This document shows positions 1 to 8,668 of a stretch of 64,000 nucleotides of DNA, piece after piece. Numbering within the stretch: the first letter of the stretch is position 1; every line of letters begins with the position of its first letter. Position numbers and translations under genes: made by a program. The stretch covers positions 868,001 through 932,000 of the forward strand of contig NZ_CP022121.1 in assembly GCF_002224645.1 (NCBI RefSeq), written 5' to 3'. Under the pieces are notes generated by a model, which saw nothing but the letters and a program-made list of their open reading frames with translations, did no database searches and was not told the DNA's origin. The DNA comes from Dehalobacterium formicoaceticum. GTDB lineage: Bacteria; Bacillota; Dehalobacteriia; Dehalobacteriales; Dehalobacteriaceae.

Positions 1-274
1 AACCCAGATAATCTCCTTCACTGATAAAGTCAAAAACTTTAATTTTTTTAACATCCAGCTTCTCCGAAATGATTTCAGCTGTTTGAGCAGCACGGAGGTA
101 AGGGCTGGTCCAGAGCAGAATGTCTCTCTCCTTCTTAAAAAACATTTTCAGAGAGGGGATAATTTTTCTTAGTTCCTTAACACCTTCCGCTGTCAGCTCC
201 CTTTTAGAATCATCAAAGCCGTCCCATCTGTCGCTTGCTTTGCCGTGCCTGATAAATACCAGCTCTTGGATCAT
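1..274 (-). CDS. SixA-like phosphohistidine phosphatase, 3' end beyond window
   Basis: This partial gene runs off the left edge; only the first 91 codons are present. The N-terminus reads MIQELVFIRHGKAS, and residues 9-11 (RHG) are the phosphate-accepting histidine motif of the histidine phosphatase superfamily. Further on, SPYLRAAQTAEI matches the second conserved block (S-x-R-A-x-Q-T-A). The short spacing between the blocks is typical of SixA-type protein-histidine phosphatases rather than of phosphoglycerate mutases. The ATG at 274 is preceded by AGGTG about seven bases away. The substrate cannot be told from this fragment. The family is clear; the SixA subgroup is an inference. Confidence 0.8.
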   Translation of the reverse strand, partial: MIQELVFIRHGKASDRWDGFDDSKRELTAEGVKELRKIIPSLKMFFKKERDILLWTSPYLRAAQTAEIISEKLDVKKIKVFDFISEGDYLG

Positions 275-400
275 CTTAATCACCTTTCTGATTTTTATCT
301 TACCTTTGAAGCGCATTATTTTTATTCAGGAAGATTGTGAACAAAAACATATTCTTTGTATTTTGGGCGAATTCTATTCTTTCCTCGCGCCTAATATTCT

Positions 401-1360
401 CTAACGGAGCAAAACCCACATCACCAGGGGAAGGGTGAAAATGGACAGGAAAGTGCTGATAAAGATCAGCTTAGAGGACATGCGATAATCGTTGTCATAT
501 TTGGCGGCAAAAATTGAGGTCATCGCCGCCACAGGCATGGAAGCATAAAGTACAGGAATACCCAGTTGATAACCGTCAAAATTCAGGATGCGCAAAACAC
601 CGTATACCATCAAAGGCAAGAAAATCAATCGGAGCAGACTCCACAAGATTGCCTTGCCGTCTTGAAACAATGTTCTTAATTCCATCTCCCCCAAAACAGA
701 TCCGATAAATATCATTGCCAGGGGTGTGGTAATGCCGCCGATCATTTCTAAGGTCTGTTCGAAGATTACCGGAAGAGTCAAAGGGGAAGCCAAGATAATA
801 AATCCGATCACTACCGCCGCAATTGGAGGGCTGATTATTTTTTTTATGCTTCTCGGTTGAGGGGTAAAATCAAAATCCCCCGATGTATTATCCTGTGCTT
901 TTAATAAGGGGCGGCTCATGATGACCACCCCATAGGTCCAGGCAAAAACAGAAAACATGATATCATAGACGGCCATATAAAAGAGTCCTTGCTGCCCCAA
1001 AGCAGCTAAAGCTACGGGATAGCCCATGAAGGTAGTATTCCCGAAAATTAGTGAGAATTGAAAAACATCCCGGGTCTTTCCTTCTACCTTAATCATCTTG
1101 ACCAAAGGATAGGATATCAAAATAATAAATAAATACTGGCAAAAGGACATAAACAGTAACTGCAGACTTTTTACCATCAGATCCTGGGAGAAAGTCATAC
1201 TGTTCAAAGAAACAATGATCAGTGCAGGAACCGCCACATTAACTAAAAGATTGCTGATATCATGATTCATATCATTGGATATCAGTTTTATTTTTTTACA
1301 AAAATAGCCGATGATGATTAAGATAAATAAGATGACAATCTGGTTTAAAACGACAAGCAT
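401..1360 (-). CDS. AEC family (auxin efflux carrier-like) transporter
   Basis: An integral membrane protein of 319 residues with about ten hydrophobic segments from near residue 5 to the C-terminus. The first helix ends in GYFCKK, and a Gly/Pro/Asn-rich middle helix (FGNTTFMGYPV) is characteristic of AEC carriers, which export or import small organic acids or signals. A charged cytoplasmic loop around residues 160-180 divides the two halves, as is usual. An in-frame ATG at 1396 would add 12 residues but has no ribosome site. The ATG at 1360 has a purine-rich stretch upstream and gives the usual family length, so I chose it. Substrate unknown. Confidence 0.85.
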   Translation of the reverse strand: MLVVLNQIVILFILIIIGYFCKKIKLISNDMNHDISNLLVNVAVPALIIVSLNSMTFSQDLMVKSLQLLFMSFCQYLFIILISYPLVKMIKVEGKTRDVFQFSLIFGNTTFMGYPVALAALGQQGLFYMAVYDIMFSVFAWTYGVVIMSRPLLKAQDNTSGDFDFTPQPRSIKKIISPPIAAVVIGFIILASPLTLPVIFEQTLEMIGGITTPLAMIFIGSVLGEMELRTLFQDGKAILWSLLRLIFLPLMVYGVLRILNFDGYQLGIPVLYASMPVAAMTSIFAAKYDNDYRMSSKLIFISTFLSIFTLPLVMWVLLR

Positions 1361-1657
1361 GATTCCCGCTCTTTCCCGAAACAAGTAATTTTGCATTTAT
1401 GTATTCATTTGTTTCGCTGCTCTATATAGTTAAACTTCATCATAATATTATCATGTAGTTGGTGCTATTGCCATATGTATTTATCCTTTAAAATGGAGTT
1501 GCTGCCATTAATATTTTCCCGTACTTTGCGATTTATTGTTAGAATTTCCAATGATGGATCGGCATATCTATAGTATAATAAAGGTTAGCAAAAAGAGAAA
1601 GACATTAATAAGCAGACAACGGAATTATTCCGTGTCACCCAAGGGGGAGGGGTTGAC

Positions 1658-2512
1658 ATGATCAGGGATCTCTTTTTCTATACCGGCGGTGGAGTTAAGT
1701 TTTTAATTAAGGGAATTATTGCAGCGATCATTGTGGTAATTTTTCTGACTGTCAAATATCCATATTTGCCGAAAGTGATGACATATAAGGTGTTTCGGGA
1801 ATATGCCCGCATTTCTATGAATTGGGAGACTCGTCATTGGCAGGAATTAGCTGGGGGAAATTTTGTTTTGCGTTTTCAACCAGGAGACGAGAATGTCGCC
1901 AAGCTGGTTTTAGCAACTGCGGAGGCGGCCTATGCACCGGTTAATGAGCGTATGAGTTTTAGTCCGGGAATCAAAATTCCCATCATTTTATATCCTGATA
2001 ATCTGGCCCTAAATAAAAGCTTTGGCTGGCCGGCGGATGAACGAGCCATGGGCGTCTATTGGGCAGGGGTGATTCGTGTTTTATCTCCCAATGCATGGAT
2101 TCAGGAAGAGGATCTGATAGCCAGATTTCAGTCAGAAGGTCCTATTCCCCATGAATATACTCATTTTATTGTGGATTATCTTGCTGGGGGCAATTATCCC
2201 CGTTGGCTGACGGAAGGAATCGCCCAAAGGGTAGAACGAGAAATCACAGGTTATGAAATGCCTTTAACAGGGACAGAGGCCTTTTATCCTTTAGGGGATA
2301 TGGACGATAAATTCGATCTCTTGCCTAATCAGAGTGTGGCTTACCGCCAATCCTTAGCCTTGGTAGATTTCTTTGTCCAAACCTATGGGGAAGGTCCTTT
2401 AAATCAAGTCTTGCAAGAACTGGGTCATGGTCAAAGCATGGATCAGGCCTTTTTGAATAGCATTGGATGTACTATGAAAGATTTTGAAGCCCAGTTTTTA
2501 AGGCAGGAATAA
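1658..2512 (+). CDS. Membrane-anchored peptidase MA-like zinc metallohydrolase
   Basis: A 284-residue protein with one N-terminal membrane segment (about residues 15-35) and the rest probably outside the cell. The zinc motif HEYTH is at residues 165-169, and a third ligand is likely in WLTEGIAQ (Glu186), the gluzincin pattern of the peptidase MA family (PF13485). Proteins of this kind are common and uncharacterised in Clostridia; the target is probably a wall or surface protein, which is inference. GGGGGAGGGG lies just before the ATG. A TATAAT at 1574-1579 may be its -10 box, though no good -35 is visible. murA follows after 68 bases and may be co-transcribed. Confidence 0.8.
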   Translation: MIRDLFFYTGGGVKFLIKGIIAAIIVVIFLTVKYPYLPKVMTYKVFREYARISMNWETRHWQELAGGNFVLRFQPGDENVAKLVLATAEAAYAPVNERMSFSPGIKIPIILYPDNLALNKSFGWPADERAMGVYWAGVIRVLSPNAWIQEEDLIARFQSEGPIPHEYTHFIVDYLAGGNYPRWLTEGIAQRVEREITGYEMPLTGTEAFYPLGDMDDKFDLLPNQSVAYRQSLALVDFFVQTYGEGPLNQVLQELGHGQSMDQAFLNSIGCTMKDFEAQFLRQE

Positions 2513-2580
2513 GAGAACCTCAGTCGAATATATAAAGAGAAGTCGAATCCGTAGAGAAAATGTTGAAAGAGGGATTATGA

Positions 2581-3831
2581 TTGTCTAAACTGATTATTAA
2601 GGGGCCTTCCCGGTTGGAGGGCAAGGTGAGGATTAGTGGAGCGAAAAACGCCGCCTTGGCCATTATTTCTGCTTCTCTCTTAGGAGAAGGGGAAACGATA
2701 TTGGAGAATGTCCCGCCCATCGGAGATGTAGTTATCTTAACAAAAATACTTGCTGCCCTGGGCGCCAACGTGAAATGGCTGGGAGAAGAGACCCTGAGCC
2801 TTACGGTACCGGATGATATTGACCATGAAGCAACCTACATCCAGGTGAAAAGTCTCAGAGCCTCAAACCTGCTTTTGGGCGCACTTTTGGCGCGTAAACG
2901 TATTGCAAAGGTTTCCCTGCCCGGGGGATGTCAAATCGGCTCCCGGCCTATGGACTTGCATATTAAAGGTTTGAATCAATTGGGCTGTAATCTGTCCATT
3001 GAACATGGTTATATTCAAGGAAGCGCTGATCATATGCATGGTGCCCGGATTTACCTTGATTTCCCTAGTGTGGGTGCCACGGAGAATATCATGATCGCCG
3101 CTACGCGGGCTGAGGGGCAGACCATCCTGGAAAACGCTGCTAAAGAGCCGGAAATAGTGGATATGGCCAACTTCCTCAATGCTATGGGTGCCAAGGTGCG
3201 GGGAGCCGGTACAGATGTGATCCGTATTGATGGCGTCAAGCATTTATCAGGAGCCCATTACAGCATTATACCTGATCGTATTGAAGCCGGTACCTTTATG
3301 GTGGGTGCAGCTATGACGGAGGGCAATGTTCTGGTGGAAAACGTAATCCTTACCCACTTAAAGCCGATGATAGCCAAACTAAAAGAGGTGGGCACCTATA
3401 TTGAAGAAAGAGACAATGAGGTTTTGGTGGTTGGACCGAAGATTATTCAAGCCGCAGATGTTAAAACATTTCCCTATCCAGGATTTCCAACGGACATGCA
3501 ATCACAAATGATGGCCCTTTTAGCCTTGGCTCAGGGTACCAGTATGATTACGGAAAATGTTTTTGAGAATCGGCTCCAATTGGCCGATGAATTAAAAAGA
3601 ATGGGTGCCCAAATCACATTGGAAGGTCGTATGGCAGTTATTGAAGGAGCGGAAAAGCTGATGGGTGCCTCTGTAAAGGCTTTGGATTTAAGAGCTGGGG
3701 CAGCCTTAGTATTGGCAGCCATTGCCGGTGAGGGTGTGAGCGAGATTAATAATCTGGAGCTTATTGACCGTGGATATTTTCATTTAAAAGAGAAGCTATG
3801 CTCCTTAGGCGCTGATGTACAAAGAGTATAA
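2581..3831 (+). CDS. murA: UDP-N-acetylglucosamine 1-carboxyvinyltransferase (MurA)
   Basis: MurA transfers enolpyruvate from phosphoenolpyruvate to UDP-GlcNAc, the first committed cytosolic step of peptidoglycan synthesis. The 416-residue length is standard. The substrate loop GAKNAALAI is near residue 20, and the catalytic cysteine is Cys117 in PGGCQIGSRP (Cys115 of E. coli), so the enzyme is of the fosfomycin-sensitive type. The start is TTG at 2581 with GAAAGAGGG about eight bases upstream; the overlapping ATG at 2577 runs into a stop after three codons. An intrinsic terminator follows directly, so it forms a short unit, perhaps with the peptidase before it. Confidence 0.97.
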   Translation: MSKLIIKGPSRLEGKVRISGAKNAALAIISASLLGEGETILENVPPIGDVVILTKILAALGANVKWLGEETLSLTVPDDIDHEATYIQVKSLRASNLLLGALLARKRIAKVSLPGGCQIGSRPMDLHIKGLNQLGCNLSIEHGYIQGSADHMHGARIYLDFPSVGATENIMIAATRAEGQTILENAAKEPEIVDMANFLNAMGAKVRGAGTDVIRIDGVKHLSGAHYSIIPDRIEAGTFMVGAAMTEGNVLVENVILTHLKPMIAKLKEVGTYIEERDNEVLVVGPKIIQAADVKTFPYPGFPTDMQSQMMALLALAQGTSMITENVFENRLQLADELKRMGAQITLEGRMAVIEGAEKLMGASVKALDLRAGAALVLAAIAGEGVSEINNLELIDRGYFHLKEKLCSLGADVQRV

Positions 3832-3835
3832 GATT

Positions 3836-3863
3836 ATAAAAATCGCTGCGGCGATTTTTTTCA
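3836..3863 (+). terminator. Intrinsic terminator after murA
   Basis: An AAAAATCGC / GCGATTTTT stem with loop TGCG (3847-3850) and a run of seven T lies five bases after the murA stop codon. Confidence 0.85.
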
Positions 3864-3966
3864 TGATAGAGCTGTATTTGTGCGCCATGAAATTTTTTTA
3901 TTTAAAAGGAATTTTCTTTTTTATGGATAATTAATAAGAAATGATATGAAAAGAGGCAATTGATCA

Positions 3967-4038
3967 ATGGAATGGCAATACAAGAAGCAAGAAGCTAGAG
4001 GCAATAGGCAAGAGGTTCTAAGAGAGGTAGCTGATTAA
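3967..4038 (+). CDS. Possible 23-codon leader peptide upstream of walJ-like gene
   Basis: ATG at 3967 opens 23 codons (MEWQYKKQEARGNRQEVLRE, then VAD) whose TAA stop overlaps the start of the next gene in the sequence TAATG. AAGAGG lies about ten bases before the ATG. The arrangement would suit translational coupling or a leader peptide. The composition is very polar and purine-rich, so it may equally be chance open frame in a ribosome-loading region. Confidence 0.3.
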   Translation: MEWQYKKQEARGNRQEVLREVAD

Positions 4039-4820
4039 TGGAATGTGCGACTCTGTTTAGCGGAAGCTCAGGTAATTGTATCTATGTTGGTACGGGCAAT
4101 ACCAAGGTTTTAGTTGATGCCGGCTCCTCCGGCAAGAGAATTATGCAGGCATTGGACTCGATCAATATTGATATTAAAGAGATCCAGGCATTGTTAGTGA
4201 CCCATGAACATATTGATCACATAAAAGGGCTGGGCGTCTTATCCAGGCGCTATGATATTCCTATTTATGCCTCCCCCAAAACCTGGCAGGAATTAACCTG
4301 CATCGGAAAAATTGCCGAATACAATCAAAAGGAATTTGATTACGGCTTGGAAATTGGTGATTTGAAAGTCGATTTTTTTAAAACCTCCCATGATGCCATC
4401 CAGCCGGTGGGCATGGTGTTTTACCACCGGGAAGATCAGGTCGGCATAGCGACAGATACAGGATGTATTACCTCAGGAATGAAAAAAGCCCTGGCAGGGG
4501 CAAATGCCATCTTTTTTGAAGCGAATCATGATGAAGAAATGCTGGTTAAGGGGCCCTATCCTTTTCATTTAAAAAAGAGGATTAGCGGTGATAAAGGGCA
4601 TTTATCCAATCATACGGCGGGAGAAGCCTTAAAGGACATGATCACCGGGAACACCCAGCATGTGATTCTATCTCACCTCAGTGAGGTTAATAATACCCCG
4701 GAAGCAGCATATCATTCAGTAGCAAATACTTTGGCTCAGGCAGACATTTTGGATAAGATTGCCTTGACGGTGGCACCCCGGTATCAAACACATTCGTTGA
4801 TTAAAATTAAACGTCTTTAG
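4038..4820 (+). CDS. MBL-fold metallohydrolase, WalJ/YycJ type
   Basis: A 260-residue metallo-beta-lactamase-fold hydrolase. The signature THEHIDHIKG gives the HxHxDH metal site near residue 57, and further ligands fall in TSHDA, ATDTG and LSHLS, in family order. It matches the YycJ/WalJ group, a probable nuclease linked to cell-wall and DNA-repair functions in Bacillus. As in Bacillus, an HtrA-like protease and rlmH follow, but the walRKHI two-component genes are absent and murA lies upstream. The start ATG overlaps the stop of a possible leader peptide; GAGAGG lies about eleven bases before it. Confidence 0.88.
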   Translation: MECATLFSGSSGNCIYVGTGNTKVLVDAGSSGKRIMQALDSINIDIKEIQALLVTHEHIDHIKGLGVLSRRYDIPIYASPKTWQELTCIGKIAEYNQKEFDYGLEIGDLKVDFFKTSHDAIQPVGMVFYHREDQVGIATDTGCITSGMKKALAGANAIFFEANHDEEMLVKGPYPFHLKKRISGDKGHLSNHTAGEALKDMITGNTQHVILSHLSEVNNTPEAAYHSVANTLAQADILDKIALTVAPRYQTHSLIKIKRL

Positions 4821-4875
4821 GCATAGCCGGAAGTACCAAATGGCACAATACAATACAGGAGGAGGGATGAAATTC

Positions 4876-6012
4876 ATGAGCTATTTTAATGAATATCAGT
4901 CTGAGAGACGGCGCGGCGTTCTGTTTTACATTATTCTGATGCTGATCTGCGCGGTCCTAGGAGGATTGGTTGCTTTAAGCGGTGCTCAGTCCTTGGGCTA
5001 TTTTGAACAAGAGGAGGCACCGGATGGAGCAACAAGGACTCCGGAAATCGTGATTCCCCCGGCCGGGGATCTCACCGATAAGACGGCTATTGTGACTATT
5101 TCAGAAAAGATCGGTCCCGCAGTGGTGGGCATCAGCAACTTGGATATTTATTCCGATTTTTTTCAGGGTGAACGGGAGGTGGAACAAGGTACCGGTTCCG
5201 GTGTGATCTTTGATGGAGCAGGTTATATTGTCACCAACAACCATGTGGTTGAAGGGGCTCGAAAACTTGTTGTCAGTTTGGCTGATGGACGTCAGGTTTC
5301 GGCGGATGTCATAGGAACGGATGCCAGAACGGATTTGGCGGTCATTAAGATTAATGAAAAAAATTTAACGGTGGCTGGTTTTGGGAATTCCGATGATGTA
5401 AGAGTAGGGGAATTAGCCATCGCTATTGGCAACCCCGGGGGCGCTGATTTTGCCCGTTCTGTTACCCAGGGAATTATCAGTGGTTTGAATCGTTTGTTGA
5501 TCACTGATGAAGGGTTGCAGTTCAGATTAATTCAAACGGATGCAGCGATCAATCCGGGTAATTCCGGCGGCGCCTTGGTCAATATCCAGGGCAAAGTGAT
5601 CGGCATCAATAGTATTAAGATTGCCCGGGAAGGTTTTGAAGGGATGGGTTTTGCCATCCCCTCCAATACGGTACAGAACATTGTGCAGGATTTGATTCAG
5701 TACAAAAAAGTGATTCGCCCGGCCTTAGGTGTTTATATGGTACGGGATGTAGATAAGGAACTGGCGGAATACAATGATCTGGGCGTAGATTATGGAGTTT
5801 TAATCGATCCTCAGCCGGGGGGGCCTTCAGCCCAAGCTGGAATGCGGCGCTATGATATCATTATCGAGATCTCCGGTCAGAAGATTACCAACCGTTTCGA
5901 TCTGCAAAATGAGATTTTTGCCAAGAAGGTGGGAGATACTGTTCCCTTGGTCGTGATAAGAAATGGACAGAGAGTGGAGCTTTCTGTGAAACTGGAGGAA
6001 TTGGAACAATAA
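4876..6012 (+). CDS. HtrA/DegP-like S1C serine protease with PDZ domain
   Basis: A 378-residue envelope quality-control protease. One membrane anchor (about residues 15-37) is followed by a trypsin-like domain whose catalytic triad is His123 (TNNHVV), Asp153 (RTDLAV) and Ser230 (PGNSGGAL), then a single PDZ domain from about residue 285. I chose ATG 4876 because GGAGGAGGG lies nine bases upstream; starts at 4840 and 4867 are in frame but are badly placed for that site. It corresponds to htrC/yycK of Bacillus by position between the MBL gene and rlmH, and is probably co-transcribed with both. Confidence 0.93.
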   Translation: MSYFNEYQSERRRGVLFYIILMLICAVLGGLVALSGAQSLGYFEQEEAPDGATRTPEIVIPPAGDLTDKTAIVTISEKIGPAVVGISNLDIYSDFFQGEREVEQGTGSGVIFDGAGYIVTNNHVVEGARKLVVSLADGRQVSADVIGTDARTDLAVIKINEKNLTVAGFGNSDDVRVGELAIAIGNPGGADFARSVTQGIISGLNRLLITDEGLQFRLIQTDAAINPGNSGGALVNIQGKVIGINSIKIAREGFEGMGFAIPSNTVQNIVQDLIQYKKVIRPALGVYMVRDVDKELAEYNDLGVDYGVLIDPQPGGPSAQAGMRRYDIIIEISGQKITNRFDLQNEIFAKKVGDTVPLVVIRNGQRVELSVKLEELEQ

Positions 6013-6055
6013 TAACTCAATGAAAGACGACGGATCTTAATGGAATGGAGATAGT

Positions 6056-6535
6056 GTGCATATTAAAATTATTGCCGTGGGCAAATTGAAAGAGAAGTAT
6101 TTAAAAGAGGGCATTCATGAATATCTAAAAAGACTTACGCCCCACGCCAAAGTGGAAATTATTGAAGTATCTGATGAGAAAACTTTGGAAAATGCTTCGG
6201 AAACAGAAATAAAGCTGATTAAAGATAAGGAAGGGGAGAGAATCAGCAGGCATCTGAAAGAAGGAATTTATCTTATTGCTCTGGACGTGAGGGGCAAAAA
6301 TCTTTCTTCGGAAGAATTGGCGGCCAAGATACATAATTTAGGAGTGCAAGGGAAAAGTGATTTAACTTTTTTGATAGGCGGATCGGTAGGCCTGGCGGAT
6401 TTTTTACTTGAGCAAGCGGATTTCAGACTCTCTTTTGGCCGCATGATCTATCCCCATCAATTGATGCGCCTGATTTTGCTAGAACAATTATATCGCTGTT
6501 TTAAGATTAATGCGGGTCATCCTTATCATAAATAA
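6056..6535 (+). CDS. rlmH: 23S rRNA (pseudouridine1915-N3)-methyltransferase RlmH
   Basis: A SPOUT-class methyltransferase that modifies pseudouridine 1915 in helix 69 of 23S rRNA after 70S assembly. The 159-residue length is exactly standard. Diagnostic blocks are FLIGGSVGL (SAM knot), SFGRMIYPHQLMRL and the invariant C-terminus KINAGHPYHK. The start is GTG at 6056 with GGAG seven bases upstream. It closes the walJ-like/htrA-like/rlmH group. Confidence 0.97.
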   Translation: MHIKIIAVGKLKEKYLKEGIHEYLKRLTPHAKVEIIEVSDEKTLENASETEIKLIKDKEGERISRHLKEGIYLIALDVRGKNLSSEELAAKIHNLGVQGKSDLTFLIGGSVGLADFLLEQADFRLSFGRMIYPHQLMRLILLEQLYRCFKINAGHPYHK

Positions 6536-6583
6536 GGGCACAATTAGATACCCGGTTGAATCTGGTAAGACGGGAACGCCCCC

Positions 6584-6626
6584 ATGCAAAGACCATGCTG
6601 AAATTATTTCGGCATGGTCTTTGCAT
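6584..6626. repeat. Perfect 15-bp inverted repeat between convergent rlmH and dapL
   Basis: ATGCAAAGACCATGC (6584-6598) and its exact complement (6612-6626) are separated by 13 bases. It sits between genes that converge and probably stops or stabilises transcripts from both sides. No proper T run follows on either strand, so it is not a classical intrinsic terminator. Confidence 0.8.
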
Positions 6627-6696
6627 AAAGAACTTCTTTGTTTATCAAATATGTAGGGTATTATCATTTTTTCCGCGATTTTTCTTTATAATCCCA

Positions 6697-7926
6697 TTAC
6701 ATTTTGGTAATGATTCTTTCGACGGCTTTTTCCGTGTTTTTTCTGGTTCCGAAAGCAGTTAAGCGGAAATAGCCTTCACCGTTAGCGCCAAAACCTGCCC
6801 CGGGTGTTCCCACAACATTAGCCTCATGCATCAATTTATCAAAAAATTCCCATGATCCCATGTTGTCCGGAGTTTTGAGCCAAATATAGGGTGCATTTGT
6901 CCCCCCAAATACTTTATAACCGGCATTTTTCAGACCGTTAAGGATGATCTTGGCGTTTTCCATATAGTATGTAATATTTTCCTTCACCTGCTGCTGACCT
7001 TCGGTGGAAAAGACGGCAGCGGCCCCTGCCTGCACCGGATAGGAAACTCCGTTGAATTTGGTGGTCTGTCTGCGCAGCCATAAGGGGTTCAGGCTATGGG
7101 CTTCGCCCTTAGTATCAAAAACTTTTACATCTTTGGGCACGATGGTGTATGCACATCGGGTCCCGGTAAAGCCCGCTGTCTTGGAGAAACTGCGGAATTC
7201 TACGGCAACTTCTCTGGCACCTTCAATTTCAAAGATGCTGTGGGGCACACCCTCTTCTTGAATAAAAGCTTCATAAGCCGCATCAAATAAGATGATGGAT
7301 TTGTGTTCCCGGGCGTAATCCACCCATTTTTTCAGTTCTTCCTTTGTTAATGTCATCCCGGTAGGGTTATTAGGAAAGCAAAGATAAATCATGTCAATTT
7401 TGCCCGTAGGCAGAGATGGTTTCATCCCGTTTTCTTCCGTGCAAGGGAGATAGACAATTTTGTCGAACTGGTTATTCTCCTTGATGAAACCGGTGCGTCC
7501 AGCCATCACGTTGCTGTCTACATAAACGGGATAGACGGGGTCGGTTACCGCCAGGATATTACCGGTACCAAAGAGCTCCTGGAAATTAGCCGTATCGCTT
7601 TTGGCTCCGTCACTGACAAAAACTTCATCTTGTGAGATATTGATACCCCGGGAGGTAAAATCATGTTCCACAATTTTTTCTAAAAGAAAATCATATCCCT
7701 GTTCCGGGCCATAACCGCGAAAAGTTTCCGGCTGTCCCATTTCGTCTACTGCTTTTTTCATAGCTTCCACCACAGCCTGGGGCAAAGGGCGGGTAACATC
7801 CCCGATACCTAATCTGATGATATTGGCTTCAGGGTTGTTATTCTTAAATTCGTTTACTCTCCGCGCAATTTCTGAAAAAAGATAATTGCCCGGCAGCTTT
7901 AAATAATTTTCGTTCATCTGTGCCAT
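6697..7926 (-). CDS. dapL: LL-diaminopimelate aminotransferase
   Basis: DapL converts tetrahydrodipicolinate and glutamate directly to LL-2,6-diaminopimelate, bypassing the acylated steps of lysine and meso-DAP synthesis. The 409-residue PLP fold-type I protein carries [14 protein letters not shown], the DapL N-terminal signature, and the PLP lysine in [12 protein letters not shown]. It stands alone on the minus strand between two terminator-like hairpins and has its own promoter upstream. lysA lies some 18 kb away in this window, so the pathway genes are dispersed. AAAGGAATTG lies upstream of the ATG, somewhat farther than ideal. Confidence 0.96.
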   Translation of the reverse strand: MAQMNENYLKLPGNYLFSEIARRVNEFKNNNPEANIIRLGIGDVTRPLPQAVVEAMKKAVDEMGQPETFRGYGPEQGYDFLLEKIVEHDFTSRGINISQDEVFVSDGAKSDTANFQELFGTGNILAVTDPVYPVYVDSNVMAGRTGFIKENNQFDKIVYLPCTEENGMKPSLPTGKIDMIYLCFPNNPTGMTLTKEELKKWVDYAREHKSIILFDAAYEAFIQEEGVPHSIFEIEGAREVAVEFRSFSKTAGFTGTRCAYTIVPKDVKVFDTKGEAHSLNPLWLRRQTTKFNGVSYPVQAGAAAVFSTEGQQQVKENITYYMENAKIILNGLKNAGYKVFGGTNAPYIWLKTPDNMGSWEFFDKLMHEANVVGTPGAGFGANGEGYFRLTAFGTRKNTEKAVERIITKM

Positions 7927-7973
7927 TTAGGATCTTCAATTCCTTTCATTTAATTATTTTAGTTATATGGAAA

Positions 7974-8002
7974 ATTATATTGAAATAAAACGCATTTAGC
8001 AA
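7974..8002 (-). promoter_or_regulatory. Sigma-A promoter for dapL
   Basis: Read on the minus strand, TTGCTA (8002-7997) and TATAAT (7979-7974) are separated by 17 bases, giving an expected start about 40 bases before the dapL ATG. Confidence 0.7.
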
Positions 8003-8050
8003 CTCCTCAGGAGGAGAATATTGTATACAAGTTTGTTTTCCGGAAAGATT

Positions 8051-8083
8051 TAATAAAAAAGCTCGGAACCGGATGCCCGAGCT
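8051..8083 (-). terminator. Intrinsic terminator after hpt
   Basis: On the minus strand AGCTCGG and CCGAGCT pair around a ten-base loop and are followed by TTTTTTATTA. It ends the kinase-like/hpt unit. Confidence 0.88.
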
Positions 8084-8122
8084 GGTTTTGAGCCGAAGAA
8101 GATCAGCTGTTTCCTGAATCCT

Positions 8123-8668
8123 CTATTTATGGAAATTGTTAGGGCGAAATTCTGCAATATAAGGCAAATTACGATATTTTTCCTGATAATCAAGACCGTA
8201 ACCAACGACAAAGACATCCGGCATCAAAAACCCCCGGTATGCGATGGGCATATTGATCAGCCGCTCTGCCGGATTATCCAAGAGGGTACAAATTTTCAGA
8301 CTGGCGGGTTTCCCGCTTTCCAGGTGCTGGCAAATATATCCCAAAGTCAGGCCGGTGCCAATCACATCTTCCACTAATAGCACATGGCGACCTGTCAAGC
8401 TAAGATCAAGATCCTTGGTGATGCGTACCACGCCTGGGTTGCCGCCGGCTTCTTTAGATACACCGATGGAGAGAAAATCCACATTCAAGGGGATGGTTAA
8501 AAGGCGTGTTAAATCTGCCGTAAAATATAGAGAGCCTTTTAAGATACAGATAATTATCAATTCCATCCCCTGATAGTCCTGATTAATTTGATCTGCCATT
8601 TGCTTAATCTGCTGTTGAATCTGCTCTTCCGTGAAAATTACTTTGCCGATCCCATCTGGCGAACTCAT
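8123..8668 (-). CDS. hpt: Hypoxanthine phosphoribosyltransferase
   Basis: A purine-salvage enzyme that makes IMP or GMP from hypoxanthine or guanine and PRPP. The 181-residue length is typical, and VLLVEDVIGTGLTL is the PRPP-binding loop (usual form EDIIDTGxTL). LKGSLYFTADLTR is the conserved N-terminal block. Its ATG overlaps the stop of the preceding kinase-like gene by four bases, so the two are translationally coupled. The usual clostridial partners tilS and ftsH are not present here. Confidence 0.94.
   Translation of the reverse strand: MSSPDGIGKVIFTEEQIQQQIKQMADQINQDYQGMELIIICILKGSLYFTADLTRLLTIPLNVDFLSIGVSKEAGGNPGVVRITKDLDLSLTGRHVLLVEDVIGTGLTLGYICQHLESGKPASLKICTLLDNPAERLINMPIAYRGFLMPDVFVVGYGLDYQEKYRNLPYIAEFRPNNFHK

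Noticed and set aside
120-404. Plus-strand open frame of 94 codons
   Set aside because: It lies antisense to the SixA-like gene, has no ribosome site, and its composition reads as an antisense shadow.
6556-6762. Short plus-strand frame after rlmH
   Set aside because: It runs through the inverted repeat and into the antisense of dapL; no SD and no protein-like pattern.
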